Shown here: piece after piece, positions 36,411 through 45,852 of the stretch
Numbering within the stretch: the first letter of the stretch is position 1
How the letters are laid out: each line of letters starts with the position of its first letter
Source: Bifidobacterium pullorum subsp. saeculare
Lineage (GTDB): Bacteria; Actinomycetota; Actinomycetes; Actinomycetales; Bifidobacteriaceae
Length of the DNA: 64,000 nt
Assembly: GCF_016899725.1 (NCBI RefSeq)
Contig: NZ_JACLYU010000002.1
Span: 62,001-126,000, forward strand
Direction of reading: 5' to 3'
The notes under the pieces: generated by a model
What the model saw: only the letters and a program-made list of their open reading frames with translations
Database searches by the model: none
Told to the model about the DNA's origin: nothing
Program-made: the position numbers and the translations under genes

Positions 36411-37892
36411 GTGACCACGTTCCATTCCACCCGCTCCACCACCGATTCGCTCACCTCGAAGCAGGCCATCCGCCAGGGTCTGGCGGCCGACGGCGGCCTG
36501 TTCGTCTCCGACCAGCTCGGCGAGACGAAGGTGCGGATCGACGACCTCGCCGGCATGGCGTACCAGGACATCGCCGCCCGCGTGCTCGGCGCGCTGCTGC
36601 CCGACTTCACCGACGGGGAGCTGGCCGACTGCATCGGCGCGGCCTACGGCGACCAGTGGGCGGACCCGGCCATCACGCCTCTGCGCCAGGTGGGCGACGA
36701 CTGGGTGCTGGAGCTGTTCCACGGCCCCACCTCCGCGTTCAAGGACGTGGCGCTGCAGATCCTGCCCCGCTTCATGGCCCGCACCACGCCGGAGGGCGCC
36801 GGCGACGAGCGCGTGATGATCCTGACGGCCACCTCGGGCGACACCGGCAAGGCGGCGCTGGCCGGGTTCGCGGACGCGCCGGGCACCGCGATCACCGTGT
36901 TCTACCCCAAGGGCAAGGTCAGCCAGGTGCAGGAGCTGCAGATGACCACGCAGACCGGCGCCAACGTGCATGTGGCCGCGGTGGACGGCAACTTCGACGA
37001 CGCGCAGAGCGCGGTCAAGGCGATCTTCGGTGACGAGCGTCTGGCCGGCGAGCTGGCGGAGCGTGCGCACACGCGCCTGTCCTCGGCGAACTCGATCAAC
37101 GTGGGCCGTCTGGTGCCGCAGGTCGTCTACTACTTCGCCGCGTACGCCCGTCTCATGGAGCAGGGCGCCGTCCAGGCCGGCGACGAGGTGGAGTTCGTGG
37201 TGCCGACCGGCAACTTCGGCGACGTGCTCGCCGGCTACTACGCCAAGGAGCTGGGCCTGCCGGTCAAGCATCTGGTCGTGGCCTCCGACCGCAACAACGT
37301 GCTCTTCGACTTCCTGACCACCGGCACGTACAACCGCCAGCGCCCCTTCTACCAGACCATCTCCCCTTCGATGGACATCCTCGTCTCCTCGAATCTTGAG
37401 CGCATGTTGTACTACATGTCCGAGGGCGACGCCCGCCTCATCGCGATGCTCATGAGCGATCTCAAGCAGTGGGGCGCGTTCGAGGTGCCGGAGACGCTGC
37501 TGGCGAAGATCCGCCGCCTGTTCGGCTGCGGCTGGGCGGACGAGGAGCAGGTGCGCGAGGCGATCCACGACTGCTGGGAGAAGAACGGGTATGTGATCGA
37601 CCCGCACACCGCCTGCGCCTGGTTCGTGGCGCAGCTCATGCCGCGCGAGGAGGGTGTGCCGCGCGTGGTGCTGTCCACCGCCAGCCCGTACAAGTTCCCG
37701 CGCACCGTGTGCGAGTCGCTGGGCCTGGACGCCTCCGGCACCGACTTCGACTGCATGGATACGCTCGCCAAGGCCACCGGCACCGAGCCGCCGGCCGCGC
37801 TGCGCGGCTTGGAGACCGCCGCGGTGCGGTTCGACGACGAGGTGGCCGTCGACGCCATGACCGATTACGTGCGCCGCGCCTGCCAGGACTGA
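36411..37892 (+). CDS. thrC: Threonine synthase
   Basis: A 493-aa PLP enzyme converting O-phosphohomoserine to threonine. It starts [31 protein letters not shown], with the PLP lysine in [17 protein letters not shown] at about residue 115 and the phosphate loop [11 protein letters not shown]. Also visible are [15 protein letters not shown] and [16 protein letters not shown]. Length is that of the long fungal/enterobacterial-type ThrC. The start is GTG at 36411 with TAAGGA upstream. A strong hairpin terminator follows 30 bases after the stop. Confidence 0.95.
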   Translation: MTTFHSTRSTTDSLTSKQAIRQGLAADGGLFVSDQLGETKVRIDDLAGMAYQDIAARVLGALLPDFTDGELADCIGAAYGDQWADPAITPLRQVGDDWVLELFHGPTSAFKDVALQILPRFMARTTPEGAGDERVMILTATSGDTGKAALAGFADAPGTAITVFYPKGKVSQVQELQMTTQTGANVHVAAVDGNFDDAQSAVKAIFGDERLAGELAERAHTRLSSANSINVGRLVPQVVYYFAAYARLMEQGAVQAGDEVEFVVPTGNFGDVLAGYYAKELGLPVKHLVVASDRNNVLFDFLTTGTYNRQRPFYQTISPSMDILVSSNLERMLYYMSEGDARLIAMLMSDLKQWGAFEVPETLLAKIRRLFGCGWADEEQVREAIHDCWEKNGYVIDPHTACAWFVAQLMPREEGVPRVVLSTASPYKFPRTVCESLGLDASGTDFDCMDTLAKATGTEPPAALRGLETAAVRFDDEVAVDAMTDYVRRACQD

Positions 37893-37922
37893 CGGCCCGG
37901 CGCCCTGGTTCCCGCCGGATAT

Positions 37923-37955
37923 GCGATGGCCCCCGCTGGTTGCGGGGGCCATCGC
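37923..37955. terminator. Bidirectional hairpin between thrC and the disulfide reductase gene
   Basis: A perfect 14-bp stem GCGATGGCCCCCGC / GCGGGGGCCATCGC with a 5-base loop TGGTT lies between two convergent stops. Short T-containing flanks on the plus side (CGTTGTCG) are weak. It can serve both genes. Confidence 0.75.
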
Positions 37956-37980
37956 CGTTGTCGCGCAGGGCGCGCGCCGC

Positions 37981-39747
37981 TCAGGCGCCGATGAGGTCGA
38001 GCATCTGGGCGACGTTCTTCTTGCCGAACTCCACCGTGGGCTCGCTGGAGCCGTGGCGGATGACGATGCAGGGCACGCTCATCACGCCGTAGCGGTCCTT
38101 GAGCTCGGGGAAGTGCGCCACGTCGTAGGCCTCGGCCCTCACATGCGCGTTGCCGGCGGCGATGCGCTGGGCGGCGAGCACCGTGTCCGGGCACATCGTG
38201 CAGGTCAGCGACACGAGGAGCATGACCTCCACGTCGCCGTCGATGGCCGCGATGCGCGCCGCGCTGTCGGCGTCGACCTGCTGGCCGGGGCCGGCCGCGT
38301 TGTACAGGCCGAGTACGAAGGAGTTGAACTCGTGGCCGCTGGGCACGCCGTGGAAGGCGAGGCCGGTGGGCCGCACGCCCCCGTCGTCGCCGGGCACGCA
38401 CACGCGCACGCAGGGGCGGGCGGCGGGCAGGGCGTCGTCCGCGTCGAAGACGGCGCGGCCGTTCTCGTCGGCCGGCGCGTCGGCGGCGCGTTCCACCGTC
38501 ACCTTGCCGTCGGAGAGCTTCGCCATCTCGGTGACGAATCCCTCCAGTTCGGCCGACAGCGGCGTGCCGTCGAGTTCCAGGCGCAGGGTGACCGGGCGGG
38601 CGAGCCGGCCGAACACCATCGCCAGCTGCTGCCTGACGTTCTCGTTGAACAGTTCGCCGGGTTTCCTGGCGGCCTTGGCGTCGTCGGAGCGGCGGGCGGG
38701 CGCGGGGGCCGGCGTGGTGCCGGCGGCGGCCTTGGCCGCCTCGGCCTCGCGGCGTTCGTAGGCGGTGTCGACGGGGCGCGGCGGCACCAGGCCGGTCCGC
38801 TCGCTCATCTGCTTGGCCCAGCGTTCCAGCTCCACGGCGGCCACGGCGCCGTCGGAGACGGCGGTGACCACCTGGCGCAGGTGCTTGACCCTCAGGTCGC
38901 CCGCGGCGTACACGCCCGGCACGCTGGTGGCGCCGTACTGGTCGGTGACCACGTAGCCGGCGTCGTCGAGCTCCACCAGGCCCTTGACCAACGCGGTGGC
39001 GGGCACGTAGCCGGCGAACACGAACACGCCGAAGGTGCCGCCGTCCGCCGGCGTCCACACCGACGTCTCCCCGGTCTCCACGTCGCGGATCCGCGCCTCG
39101 GTCAGGCCGCCCTGGCCGGCGGTGACGCCGTCGAGCACGGTGTGGTAGCGCACGTCGATCTTCGGGTCGGCCTTGGCGGGCGCGGCCACGGAGGCGTCGC
39201 AGGTGAAGTCGTCCTCGCGCACGAGGATCGTCACATGGCTGGCGTACTTGGTGAGGAACACGGCTTCCTCGGCGGCCGCGAAGCCGCCGCCGACGACCAG
39301 CACCTCGCGGCCGGTGAAGAACTCGCCGTCGCAGGTGGCGCAGTAGGCCACGCCGCGGCCGGCGTACTCCGCCTCGCCGTCGAAGCCGAGGCGGCGCGGG
39401 TTGGCGCCGGTGGCCACGAGCACGCCGAAGCAGCGCAGGTCGCCGCGCGAGGTGCGCACGGTCTTCACGTCGCCGTCCAGGTCGAGGCCGGTGACCTCGG
39501 CGGAGAGGAACTCCGCGCCGAAGTCGGCGGCCTGGCGGCGCATCGTGGCCGTCAGCTCGCGGCCGGAGGCGGAGGCGACACCCGGGTAGTTGACAACCTC
39601 GTTGGTGATGGTGATCTGGCCGCCGAAGTCATCCTTCTCGACGACGAGCACGCGGTAGCGCGCGCGGGCCAGGTACAGCCCGGCCGTCAGTCCGGCCGGG
39701 CCGCCGCCGATGACGACGACGTCGTACAGGTCCTGGGTGGGCGCCAT
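37981..39747 (-). CDS. Thioredoxin-reductase-like flavoprotein with C-terminal thioredoxin-fold domain (AhpC reductase)
   Basis: A 588-aa fusion. Residues 1-320 are a thioredoxin-reductase module: FAD loop [19 protein letters not shown], redox CATC at 136-139, NAD(P)-binding [14 protein letters not shown], and [20 protein letters not shown] linker rich in Ala and Pro follows. The C-terminal ~200 residues form a tandem thioredoxin-like domain ending with a second redox pair in [10 protein letters not shown] and a cis-Pro segment MSVPCIVI. AhpF has the same two modules in the opposite order. The start overlaps the ahpC stop by one base (TGATG), so the pair is coupled and the protein most likely reduces AhpC. 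Confidence 0.88.
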   Translation of the reverse strand: MAPTQDLYDVVVIGGGPAGLTAGLYLARARYRVLVVEKDDFGGQITITNEVVNYPGVASASGRELTATMRRQAADFGAEFLSAEVTGLDLDGDVKTVRTSRGDLRCFGVLVATGANPRRLGFDGEAEYAGRGVAYCATCDGEFFTGREVLVVGGGFAAAEEAVFLTKYASHVTILVREDDFTCDASVAAPAKADPKIDVRYHTVLDGVTAGQGGLTEARIRDVETGETSVWTPADGGTFGVFVFAGYVPATALVKGLVELDDAGYVVTDQYGATSVPGVYAAGDLRVKHLRQVVTAVSDGAVAAVELERWAKQMSERTGLVPPRPVDTAYERREAEAAKAAAGTTPAPAPARRSDDAKAARKPGELFNENVRQQLAMVFGRLARPVTLRLELDGTPLSAELEGFVTEMAKLSDGKVTVERAADAPADENGRAVFDADDALPAARPCVRVCVPGDDGGVRPTGLAFHGVPSGHEFNSFVLGLYNAAGPGQQVDADSAARIAAIDGDVEVMLLVSLTCTMCPDTVLAAQRIAAGNAHVRAEAYDVAHFPELKDRYGVMSVPCIVIRHGSSEPTVEFGKKNVAQMLDLIGA

Positions 39748-40310
39748 CAGAGCATGCCCACCAGGTCGAGGCTCGGCTCGATGGTCTCGTCGCCGGGCTG
39801 CCACTTGGCCGGGCACACCTGGTCGCCATGCTCGTAGACGAACTGGGAGGCCTGCACGCGGCGCAGCAGCTCGTCGGCGTTGCGGCCCACGTTGGAGGAG
39901 GTCATCTCGTAGGCGACGACCTTGCCCTCCGGGTTGAGGATGTAGGCGCCGCGCTCGGCCACGCCGTCGGCCTCGTTGTAGGTGTCAAGGTCGCGGGCCA
40001 GCGTGGCGGTCGGGTCGGCCAGCATCGGGTATTCGATCTTGGCGATCTTCTCGTTGGCGTCATGCCAGGCCTTGTGCACGTAGTGCGTGTCGCAGGAGAC
40101 GGAGTAGATCTCGCAGCCGGCCTCCTTGAACTTCGGGTAGGCCTCGGCGAGCTCCTCGAGCTCGGTGGGGCACACGAAGGTGAAGTCGGCCGGGTAGAAG
40201 AAGAACACGGACCAGTGGCCGAGCACGTCGGCCTTGGTCACCTCGTGGAAGTCGTCGTTCTGGAAGGCCTGGACCTTGAAGTCGCAGATCTCGTGCTGCA
40301 GCATCGTCAT
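39747..40310 (-). CDS. ahpC: Alkyl hydroperoxide reductase C (typical 2-Cys peroxiredoxin)
   Basis: A 187-aa peroxiredoxin reducing hydrogen peroxide and organic peroxides. The peroxidatic Cys47 is in FYPADFTFVCPTELEEL and the resolving Cys166 in HGDQVCPAKW. The segment FLLDPEG-type reads AYILNPEGKVVAYE. ATG 40310 has AAAGGACA upstream; a second ATG two codons later is possible. It is first in a two-gene operon with its reductase. In an anaerobe lacking catalase this pair is the main peroxide defence, which is general knowledge, not shown here. Confidence 0.95.
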   Translation of the reverse strand: MTMLQHEICDFKVQAFQNDDFHEVTKADVLGHWSVFFFYPADFTFVCPTELEELAEAYPKFKEAGCEIYSVSCDTHYVHKAWHDANEKIAKIEYPMLADPTATLARDLDTYNEADGVAERGAYILNPEGKVVAYEMTSSNVGRNADELLRRVQASQFVYEHGDQVCPAKWQPGDETIEPSLDLVGML

Positions 40311-40468
40311 AATGATGTCCTTTCGCATCCGCCGCTCGGCTGTCGGGGCGCCTCGCCCCGTCCGCGCGGCACAATCTGGTGCTCTTTCAGGGTAGCCGCG
40401 TTTGCCTGCGATGTCACCGGCGCGCTTCGCCCAGAGCGTGTGAGTTCCGTCACGCCGCCCGCGGCCGG

Positions 40469-41968
40469 CTACAGCTGCCGGCGCGTCCAGATGGCGCGGG
40501 AGACGGGGATGGCCACGGCCCAGCCGAGCACGGCGAGTGCGAAGACGCCGGCCAGCCAGCCGCCGGCAGACACGGTGCGCAGGGCGTCGACGAACGCCTG
40601 TCTGACTGCGACGGGGATGAACGCGGAGATGACGGTGCCACCAATGACCAGGAAGGCCACGCCCCACCAGAACATCTGGAGCACGCGCATGAAGTCGAAG
40701 GCGTAGAGCAGCGGGGTCATGACGGCGGCGGCCAGCAGGTACGCCGCCATGCCCAGACCCACAGTCATCGCCGCCGCAGACGGGGCGAGTCCCGTGGGGT
40801 CGGCCAGCACCAGCATGACGGCTTCGACGGCGAGCTGCACCAGGCAGGCCAGTCCGGCGATGCCGATGGCGATCCAGCGGGCCGTGACCTGGCGGCCGCG
40901 GCGCACGGGCAGCAGCGCGGCGAAGCGGCCGTACTGGCTGTGCGTGGTGGTCTGGAACAGGCCCCAGGCGCTCGACGACCACAGGAACACGGTGACCGCG
41001 GCGCAGATGGGCAATGTGGCGGCCGCTCCGGCGAACGGGACGAGCAAGAGGAACACGAAGGGGATGAGCAGGGTGACGCCTTCGCCGGGGCTGTCCGGCC
41101 ACAGATCCATGAGGTCGAGGCGCAGCACGCGCAGCACCGGCGCCATGGCGGCGGGGTGGGACCGTGGCGTGGCCGGCACGGTCCGGGCCGTGGCCTGCGC
41201 GGCCGGGGCCTTCGATTCCCGCTCCCCCGCCCGGGTGCGCACGACGTGCAGGGATGTCGCCAGCGAGCCCGCGCAGGCGGCGACGAGGACCGCCGCCGCG
41301 ATCGCCGCAGTCACGGGCGGGTGAACCGCCAGCCAGCGCACCGCGTCCATGACCGCCCGCCGGGCGCCGTCCGGAAGACGGCTGACGAGCAGCACCGCCA
41401 GGAATGGCAGCAGGATGAGCGCGAACATGGCCACGGTGAAGATGAACCGCAGGGAGGACATGCCCCATCGGTAGAAGCAGGGCATGACCGCGGCCTCGAT
41501 GAGCAGGGCCGAAGCGACGAGCGCCGCCACCACACCCGCTGCTGTGCCCCACCGGCCATCGGGTCCGGTCTGGTCCGTCAGGGCGAGAACAAGCTGGATG
41601 ACCGCCAGGTTGACAGCGAACACGGCGATGAGCACGGCCATCGTCAGATAGCGTCCCAGCACGCGGTGCGTCGGAGTTGCGGGGACGACGCCGTTCATGC
41701 GCGTCCCGTCGTCGCGGGCGTCGAGCGTGAACAGGCTGAGCGGGCTGATGGCGGTCACGCCAAACGCCGCCCCCTGGATGCCGCCGATGGTGAAGTCGAG
41801 GTCGTCCACGCCGCCCACTCGCAGGAGGGCGATGACCATGGCGGCGAGCATGGGCCAGCACAGCCAGGCCACCGTGCCGGCGCGTCCGCCGAAGAGGCGG
41901 GCGGCGTCCAGTCGACAGGCGGCCAGGACGCCGTGCCAGGCCGGGCGGGGGCATGCGACGGCGGCCAT
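40469..41968 (-). CDS. ABC-2 family permease, two-repeat type
   Basis: A 499-aa membrane protein with about twelve hydrophobic segments arranged as two halves of about 230 residues, split by a hydrophilic linker (TRAGERESKAPAAQATARTV). Each half opens with a similar region (LDARDDGTRMNGVVPATPTHRVLGRYL in the first, THSQYGRFAALLPVRRGRQVTARW in the second), the mark of the ABC-2 permeases in which a dimer is fused into one chain. It starts one base after the ATPase stop. Exported substrate unknown; YtrA-regulated systems elsewhere respond to cell-wall stress. Confidence 0.8.
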   Translation of the reverse strand: MAAVACPRPAWHGVLAACRLDAARLFGGRAGTVAWLCWPMLAAMVIALLRVGGVDDLDFTIGGIQGAAFGVTAISPLSLFTLDARDDGTRMNGVVPATPTHRVLGRYLTMAVLIAVFAVNLAVIQLVLALTDQTGPDGRWGTAAGVVAALVASALLIEAAVMPCFYRWGMSSLRFIFTVAMFALILLPFLAVLLVSRLPDGARRAVMDAVRWLAVHPPVTAAIAAAVLVAACAGSLATSLHVVRTRAGERESKAPAAQATARTVPATPRSHPAAMAPVLRVLRLDLMDLWPDSPGEGVTLLIPFVFLLLVPFAGAAATLPICAAVTVFLWSSSAWGLFQTTTHSQYGRFAALLPVRRGRQVTARWIAIGIAGLACLVQLAVEAVMLVLADPTGLAPSAAAMTVGLGMAAYLLAAAVMTPLLYAFDFMRVLQMFWWGVAFLVIGGTVISAFIPVAVRQAFVDALRTVSAGGWLAGVFALAVLGWAVAIPVSRAIWTRRQL

Positions 41969-41969
41969 G

Positions 41970-42899
41970 TCAGTCCTCCTTCCCGGCGTCCGGCGCCGTG
42001 TCGTCGGCGTTGGTCAGCAGGATCACGTCGTCGATGGAGGCGGGCTCCACAGCCAGTGAGGACACAGCGTCTGCCACCCCATCCGGCATCCCGAGGATGC
42101 GTGCCAAGTCCTCGGTGCGCACGAGCGCGTCGAATCCGGTCTCGTAGCGGCGTAGACCGACTGCGGCGCCGGCGAGCGCGCCGGTCAGCTCCTCGGGGCC
42201 GCCCTTGAGCAGGCGGAAGGATTCCTCGAATTCCTCGCGTGGGCCGGTGTAGTAGACGCGGCCGCCGGTGATGTAGGTGAGGAAGTCGGCGGAGCGTTCC
42301 AGGTCGGCGGTGATGTGCGTGGAGAAGAGCACGGAGCGGTCGCCGGGTTCGATGTAGACGGCGAGCAGGTCCATGAGCTCGTCGCGGGCGATGACGTCGA
42401 GGCCGCTGGTGGGCTCGTCGAGGATGAGCAGGCGGGCGTCGTGGCTCAGCGCCACGGCGAGCATGAGCTTCATCTGCATGCCGCGGGAGAGTTCCTTGAT
42501 CTTCTTGGTCTCCTCGAGGCCGAAGCGGCGCAGGTGGGCGGCGAAGCCGGCGTCGTCCCAGCGTTCGTAGAAGCCGCGCATCACGCGGCCGACCTTGCCC
42601 ACGGTCCAGGTTTCCACGAAGTAGCTGGAGTCGAAGACGACGCCGATGTTGCGCTTGACGTCCTCCTCGCGGGCGATGTTGTCGAGGCCGAGCACCTCGA
42701 TTGTGCCGGCGTCGCGCCGGACCATGTTGAGGATGAGTTTGATGAGCGTGGATTTGCCGGCGCCGTTGGGTCCGATCAGGCCCATGATGTAGCCCATGGG
42801 CAGGTCGAGGGTCACGTCGTCGAGTGTGAATCCGGAGGCGTAGCGTTTGGTCAGGCCGGTGACGGACAGTGCCATCGGCTCCTGGTGCGGGGCGGTCAT
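41970..42899 (-). CDS. ABC transporter ATP-binding protein of a GntR-controlled exporter
   Basis: A 309-aa ATPase. Walker A is GLIGPNGAGKSTLIK near residue 45, the signature reads LSRGMQMKLMLAVALSHDA, Walker B is LLILDEPTSGLDVI, and the H-loop is in VLFSTHITADLERSAD. The C-terminal ~90 residues are the accessory region seen in YtrB/BcrA-like exporters. ATG 42899 has AAGGAG upstream. It lies between the GntR regulator (21-base gap) and its permease. Confidence 0.9.
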   Translation of the reverse strand: MTAPHQEPMALSVTGLTKRYASGFTLDDVTLDLPMGYIMGLIGPNGAGKSTLIKLILNMVRRDAGTIEVLGLDNIAREEDVKRNIGVVFDSSYFVETWTVGKVGRVMRGFYERWDDAGFAAHLRRFGLEETKKIKELSRGMQMKLMLAVALSHDARLLILDEPTSGLDVIARDELMDLLAVYIEPGDRSVLFSTHITADLERSADFLTYITGGRVYYTGPREEFEESFRLLKGGPEELTGALAGAAVGLRRYETGFDALVRTEDLARILGMPDGVADAVSSLAVEPASIDDVILLTNADDTAPDAGKED

Positions 42900-42920
42900 G
42901 GTGACTCCTTCGGCGGTCGG

Positions 42921-43301
42921 TCAGGACGACCGGCGGGCCCATACCTCGTCGAGCAGACCGTGCAGCTCCTTTGGCGTCATGCCGGCGGCACGGGCCGCGG
43001 CGCAGGCCTCGTCCAGGCTCTGTTCGGCCTGGCCGGCCAGGGTGCGCCGCATGGCCTCGTTGCCGCGGTCCATGACGAAGCAGCCCTTGCCTTGCACGTT
43101 GCGCACCACGCCTTCGTCGGCCAGTTCGTTGTAGGCCCTGGTGACGGTGAGGACGGAGACGCGCAGCTCCTTGGCCAGTTTGCGTAAGGAGGGCAGCGCC
43201 TCGCCGGCCTTGAGCTCGCCGGAGAGGACCGCGTCCCTGATCTGCGTCTTGATCTGCTCGTAGATGGGTTCGCCGGACACGGATGAGATGATCAGCCTCA
43301 T
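42921..43301 (-). CDS. GntR family regulator, YtrA subfamily
   Basis: A 126-aa repressor: an N-terminal winged helix (PIYEQIKTQIRDAVLSGELKAGEALPSLRKLAKELRVSVLTVTRAYNELADEG) and a short C-terminal dimerisation part of about 45 residues, as in YtrA rather than FadR- or HutC-type proteins. YtrA proteins sit first in ABC exporter operons and repress them until cell-wall antibiotic stress. The gene is preceded by CTGTT...AACAG inverted repeats, its likely operator. Confidence 0.9.
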   Translation of the reverse strand: MRLIISSVSGEPIYEQIKTQIRDAVLSGELKAGEALPSLRKLAKELRVSVLTVTRAYNELADEGVVRNVQGKGCFVMDRGNEAMRRTLAGQAEQSLDEACAAARAAGMTPKELHGLLDEVWARRSS

Positions 43302-43354
43302 GCGGTGTCCTTTCTGGGGTTGGTGGTTGTCGACATCGCAGCCGAACTGTTCGG

Positions 43355-43370
43355 CTGTTATAGAGAACAG
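43355..43370. promoter_or_regulatory. Candidate GntR (YtrA) operator
   Basis: CTGTTATAGAGAACAG is an inverted repeat (CTGTT, 6-base spacer, AACAG) 54 bases upstream of the GntR ATG. Further CTGTT and AACAG half-sites occur nearby (about 43347, 43390 and 43408), suggesting cooperative binding. It overlaps a possible extended -10 (TGTGATACT on the minus strand), which suits autorepression. Confidence 0.6.
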
Positions 43371-43435
43371 TATCACAGTTGCCGGCCGACTGTTATCGCG
43401 TGTTGCATAACAGTGCCGAACAGCGGCCCCTTGCC

Positions 43436-44101
43436 CTACAGGCGCAGCGGCGCGTCGGCGAAATCGAAGAGCACCCCGTCGGCCAGCTCGCAGATGGCCG
43501 GCCAGTCGGCGGCCGAGGAGTCGTCGTGCATGGCCCACACGCGCATGCCGACCGACTTGGCCGAGCGCATGCCCACAAGCAGGTCCTCGAACACGGTGCA
43601 GTCGGCCGGGGCCACGCCCAGGCGCCTGGCGGCAAGCAGGTACACGTCGGGCCGGTCCTTGCCCACGTCGTTCGCGTCGTCGACGGACACCACCGCGTCG
43701 AAGTCCTCCAGGATGCCCACATGCGCCATGGCCGGCTCGCGCAGCTGCGGGGGCAGCGAGGTGGCGACGGCCAGCTTCGCGCCGCTCGCCCTGAGCCGGC
43801 GCAGGTAGTCCGCCGCGCCCGGCTTGGCCTCCACACAGGTGGCGTACATGACGCGCGCCATGGCGTCCCACTCCTCCATGAGCTCCTCGGGCGTGTCCTT
43901 GAGGCCGAAGCGCGCGATCGTGTATTCGGCGATCTGGCGGAACTGCATCGAGGCGACCTTGGTCATGTAGTCGGGCGGCACCGCGATGCCGCGCTTGGCC
44001 AGGAAGTCGATGTCCACCTGGTCCCACACGCCCATCGAGTCGAGCAGCGTGCCGTCGAGGTCGAAGATCGCGCCCTTGCCCGTGTTGCTGCAGCAATCCA
44101 T
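43436..44101 (-). CDS. HAD family hydrolase (beta-phosphoglucomutase / phosphatase-like)
   Basis: A 221-aa HAD phosphatase. Motif I is AIFDLDGTLLDSMGVW at residues 11-26, motif II KLAVATSLPP, motif III region KDRPDVYLLAARRLGV, and motif IV VFEDLLVGMRSAKSVGM. The helical cap between motifs I and II puts it in the phosphoglycolate / sugar-phosphate group; substrate cannot be assigned. The ATG at 44101 overlaps the recN stop by one base (TGATG). It ends the nadK-recN-HAD run. Confidence 0.87.
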   Translation of the reverse strand: MDCCSNTGKGAIFDLDGTLLDSMGVWDQVDIDFLAKRGIAVPPDYMTKVASMQFRQIAEYTIARFGLKDTPEELMEEWDAMARVMYATCVEAKPGAADYLRRLRASGAKLAVATSLPPQLREPAMAHVGILEDFDAVVSVDDANDVGKDRPDVYLLAARRLGVAPADCTVFEDLLVGMRSAKSVGMRVWAMHDDSSAADWPAICELADGVLFDFADAPLRL

Positions 44102-45852
44102 CACAGCCTGCTTTCGTCGAGGAGTTCGCGCGCGTGGTCCAGGGAGGCGCCTGTCTCGGAGCCGGAGAGCATGCGCGCGATCTCATGCACCCGTTCCTCG
44201 CCGTCGACGCGGCGCACCCGCGTCTCGACGGCGGCGTCGCCTTCGCCGGCCGTTCCCTTGGCGACGACGAACTGCGCGTCGGCCCAGGAGGCGACCTGCG
44301 CCAGGTGGGTGACGACGATGACCTGCGCGCAGCGGGCGAGGCGCGCCAGCCGCCGGCCGAGCTCGGCCGCGGCCTTGCCGCCGACGCCGGCGTCGACCTC
44401 GTCGAAGATGAACGTCATGCCGCCTTCGCGCCGTTCCGCCGCCGCCAGCTCCATGGCAAGCATGAGGCGGGAGAGCTCGCCGCCGGAGGCGGACCGGCCC
44501 ATCGCCAGCCGCGGGGAGCCGGGGAACGGGGTGAACAGGAAGGCCACGTCGTCGCCGCCGTGCGCGTCGAGCTCCGGGCGCGCGGTGACGTCGATGTCGA
44601 GCCGGGCGCCGGCCATCGCCAGCGATCCGAGCTCGTCGGTGACCTTGGCGGCGAGGTCCGCGGCGGCCAGGCGCCGGGCCTTGCCGAGCCGGTCGGCCGC
44701 GTCGCGCGCCGCGGCGGCCAGCTGGCCGCGGCGTTCCTCGAGTTCGGCGAGCTTCTCCGGGGAGGCGTCGAGGTCCTCGACCTCGAACGCGGCCTTGTCG
44801 CGCCAAGCGAGCACGTCGGCGAGCGTGGGCCCCCAGCGCAGCGCGAGCTCGTCGAGTTCGTGGATGCGCGCGTTGATGGCGTCGAGGTCCCCTTCGCCGC
44901 CGTCGGCGTCAAGCATCCCGGACAGGGAGAAGGCGATGTCGGCGAGGTCGGCGCCGACCGTGTCGAGTCGGTCGGCGAGCGCCGCGTACCCGCCGCCGTC
45001 GGCGTGGATGGAGCGCAGCGCCTGGGCGGCCCGGCCGATGAGTTCGGCGGCGCCGGCCGCGTCGGCGTCGGCGTCCACCTGGGAGGGGTCGAGGGCGGCG
45101 AGGGCGCGGGAGACGCCGTCGGTGATCTCGGCGGCGTTCTCGATGCGGTCGCGGCGGGCCTTGAGCTCCTCGTCCTCGCCGGGCCGGGGGTCGGCGCGGT
45201 CGATGCGGGCGATGGATTCGCGCAGGTAGTCGGCGCGTTGGCGGGCGTCGGCCTGCTGGTCGCGCAGCCGCATCAGGCGCGCGTCCAGCGCCTTGAGCTC
45301 GCCCCAGGCGGCGGCGTAGGCGGCGCGTTCGGCCTCGTCGGCGGCGACCATGTCGAGGAAGTCGCGTTGGCGGGCGGGCGAGGCGATGCGCAGCTGGTCG
45401 GCCTGGCCGTGGATGACGATGAGTTCGCCGGCCACGGCGGCCAGGACGGAGCGGGGCACGGTGCGTCCGCCGAGCACGGCGCGCGAACGGCCGGAGGCGG
45501 GCACGGCGCGCGAGAGGATGAGTTCGCCGTCCTCGGGTTCCACGCCGGCGTCGCGCGCCGCGGCCAGCGCGGCGGGCACGCCGGACAAGGCGGCGGCGCC
45601 GGCCGTGGCCCCGTCCTCCTCCGGCGCCGCGTCCGGGCCGTCGAGGGAGAAGATGGCCTGCGCCCAGGCGGCGTCCGCGTCGGCGGAGACGCGCGAGCCT
45701 TCGGCGGCGCCGCCGGAGACGAGGCGGACGGCGCTGAGCAGCATGGATTTGCCGGCGCCGGTCTCGCCGGTGATGGCGGTCATGCCGGCGGCGGGCGTGA
45801 GCGTGGCGGTGCGGATGGGCCCCAGGTTGCGGATGGAGAGTTCCTCGAGCAT
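44101..45852 (-). CDS. recN: DNA repair protein RecN
   Basis: A 583-aa SMC-like ATPase in double-strand break repair. It begins MLEELSIRNLGPIRTATLTP, has Walker A ITGETGAGKSMLLSAV at about 27-42, long coiled-coil arms (about 160-350), and the C-terminal ATPase half with LSRLMLAMELAAAE (signature) and Walker B MTFIFDEVDAGVGGKAA. The final His switch is VTHLAQVASWAD. Start and end overlap nadK and the HAD gene by one base each. nadK-recN is the usual actinobacterial pairing. Confidence 0.96.
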   Translation of the reverse strand: MLEELSIRNLGPIRTATLTPAAGMTAITGETGAGKSMLLSAVRLVSGGAAEGSRVSADADAAWAQAIFSLDGPDAAPEEDGATAGAAALSGVPAALAAARDAGVEPEDGELILSRAVPASGRSRAVLGGRTVPRSVLAAVAGELIVIHGQADQLRIASPARQRDFLDMVAADEAERAAYAAAWGELKALDARLMRLRDQQADARQRADYLRESIARIDRADPRPGEDEELKARRDRIENAAEITDGVSRALAALDPSQVDADADAAGAAELIGRAAQALRSIHADGGGYAALADRLDTVGADLADIAFSLSGMLDADGGEGDLDAINARIHELDELALRWGPTLADVLAWRDKAAFEVEDLDASPEKLAELEERRGQLAAAARDAADRLGKARRLAAADLAAKVTDELGSLAMAGARLDIDVTARPELDAHGGDDVAFLFTPFPGSPRLAMGRSASGGELSRLMLAMELAAAERREGGMTFIFDEVDAGVGGKAAAELGRRLARLARCAQVIVVTHLAQVASWADAQFVVAKGTAGEGDAAVETRVRRVDGEERVHEIARMLSGSETGASLDHARELLDESRL

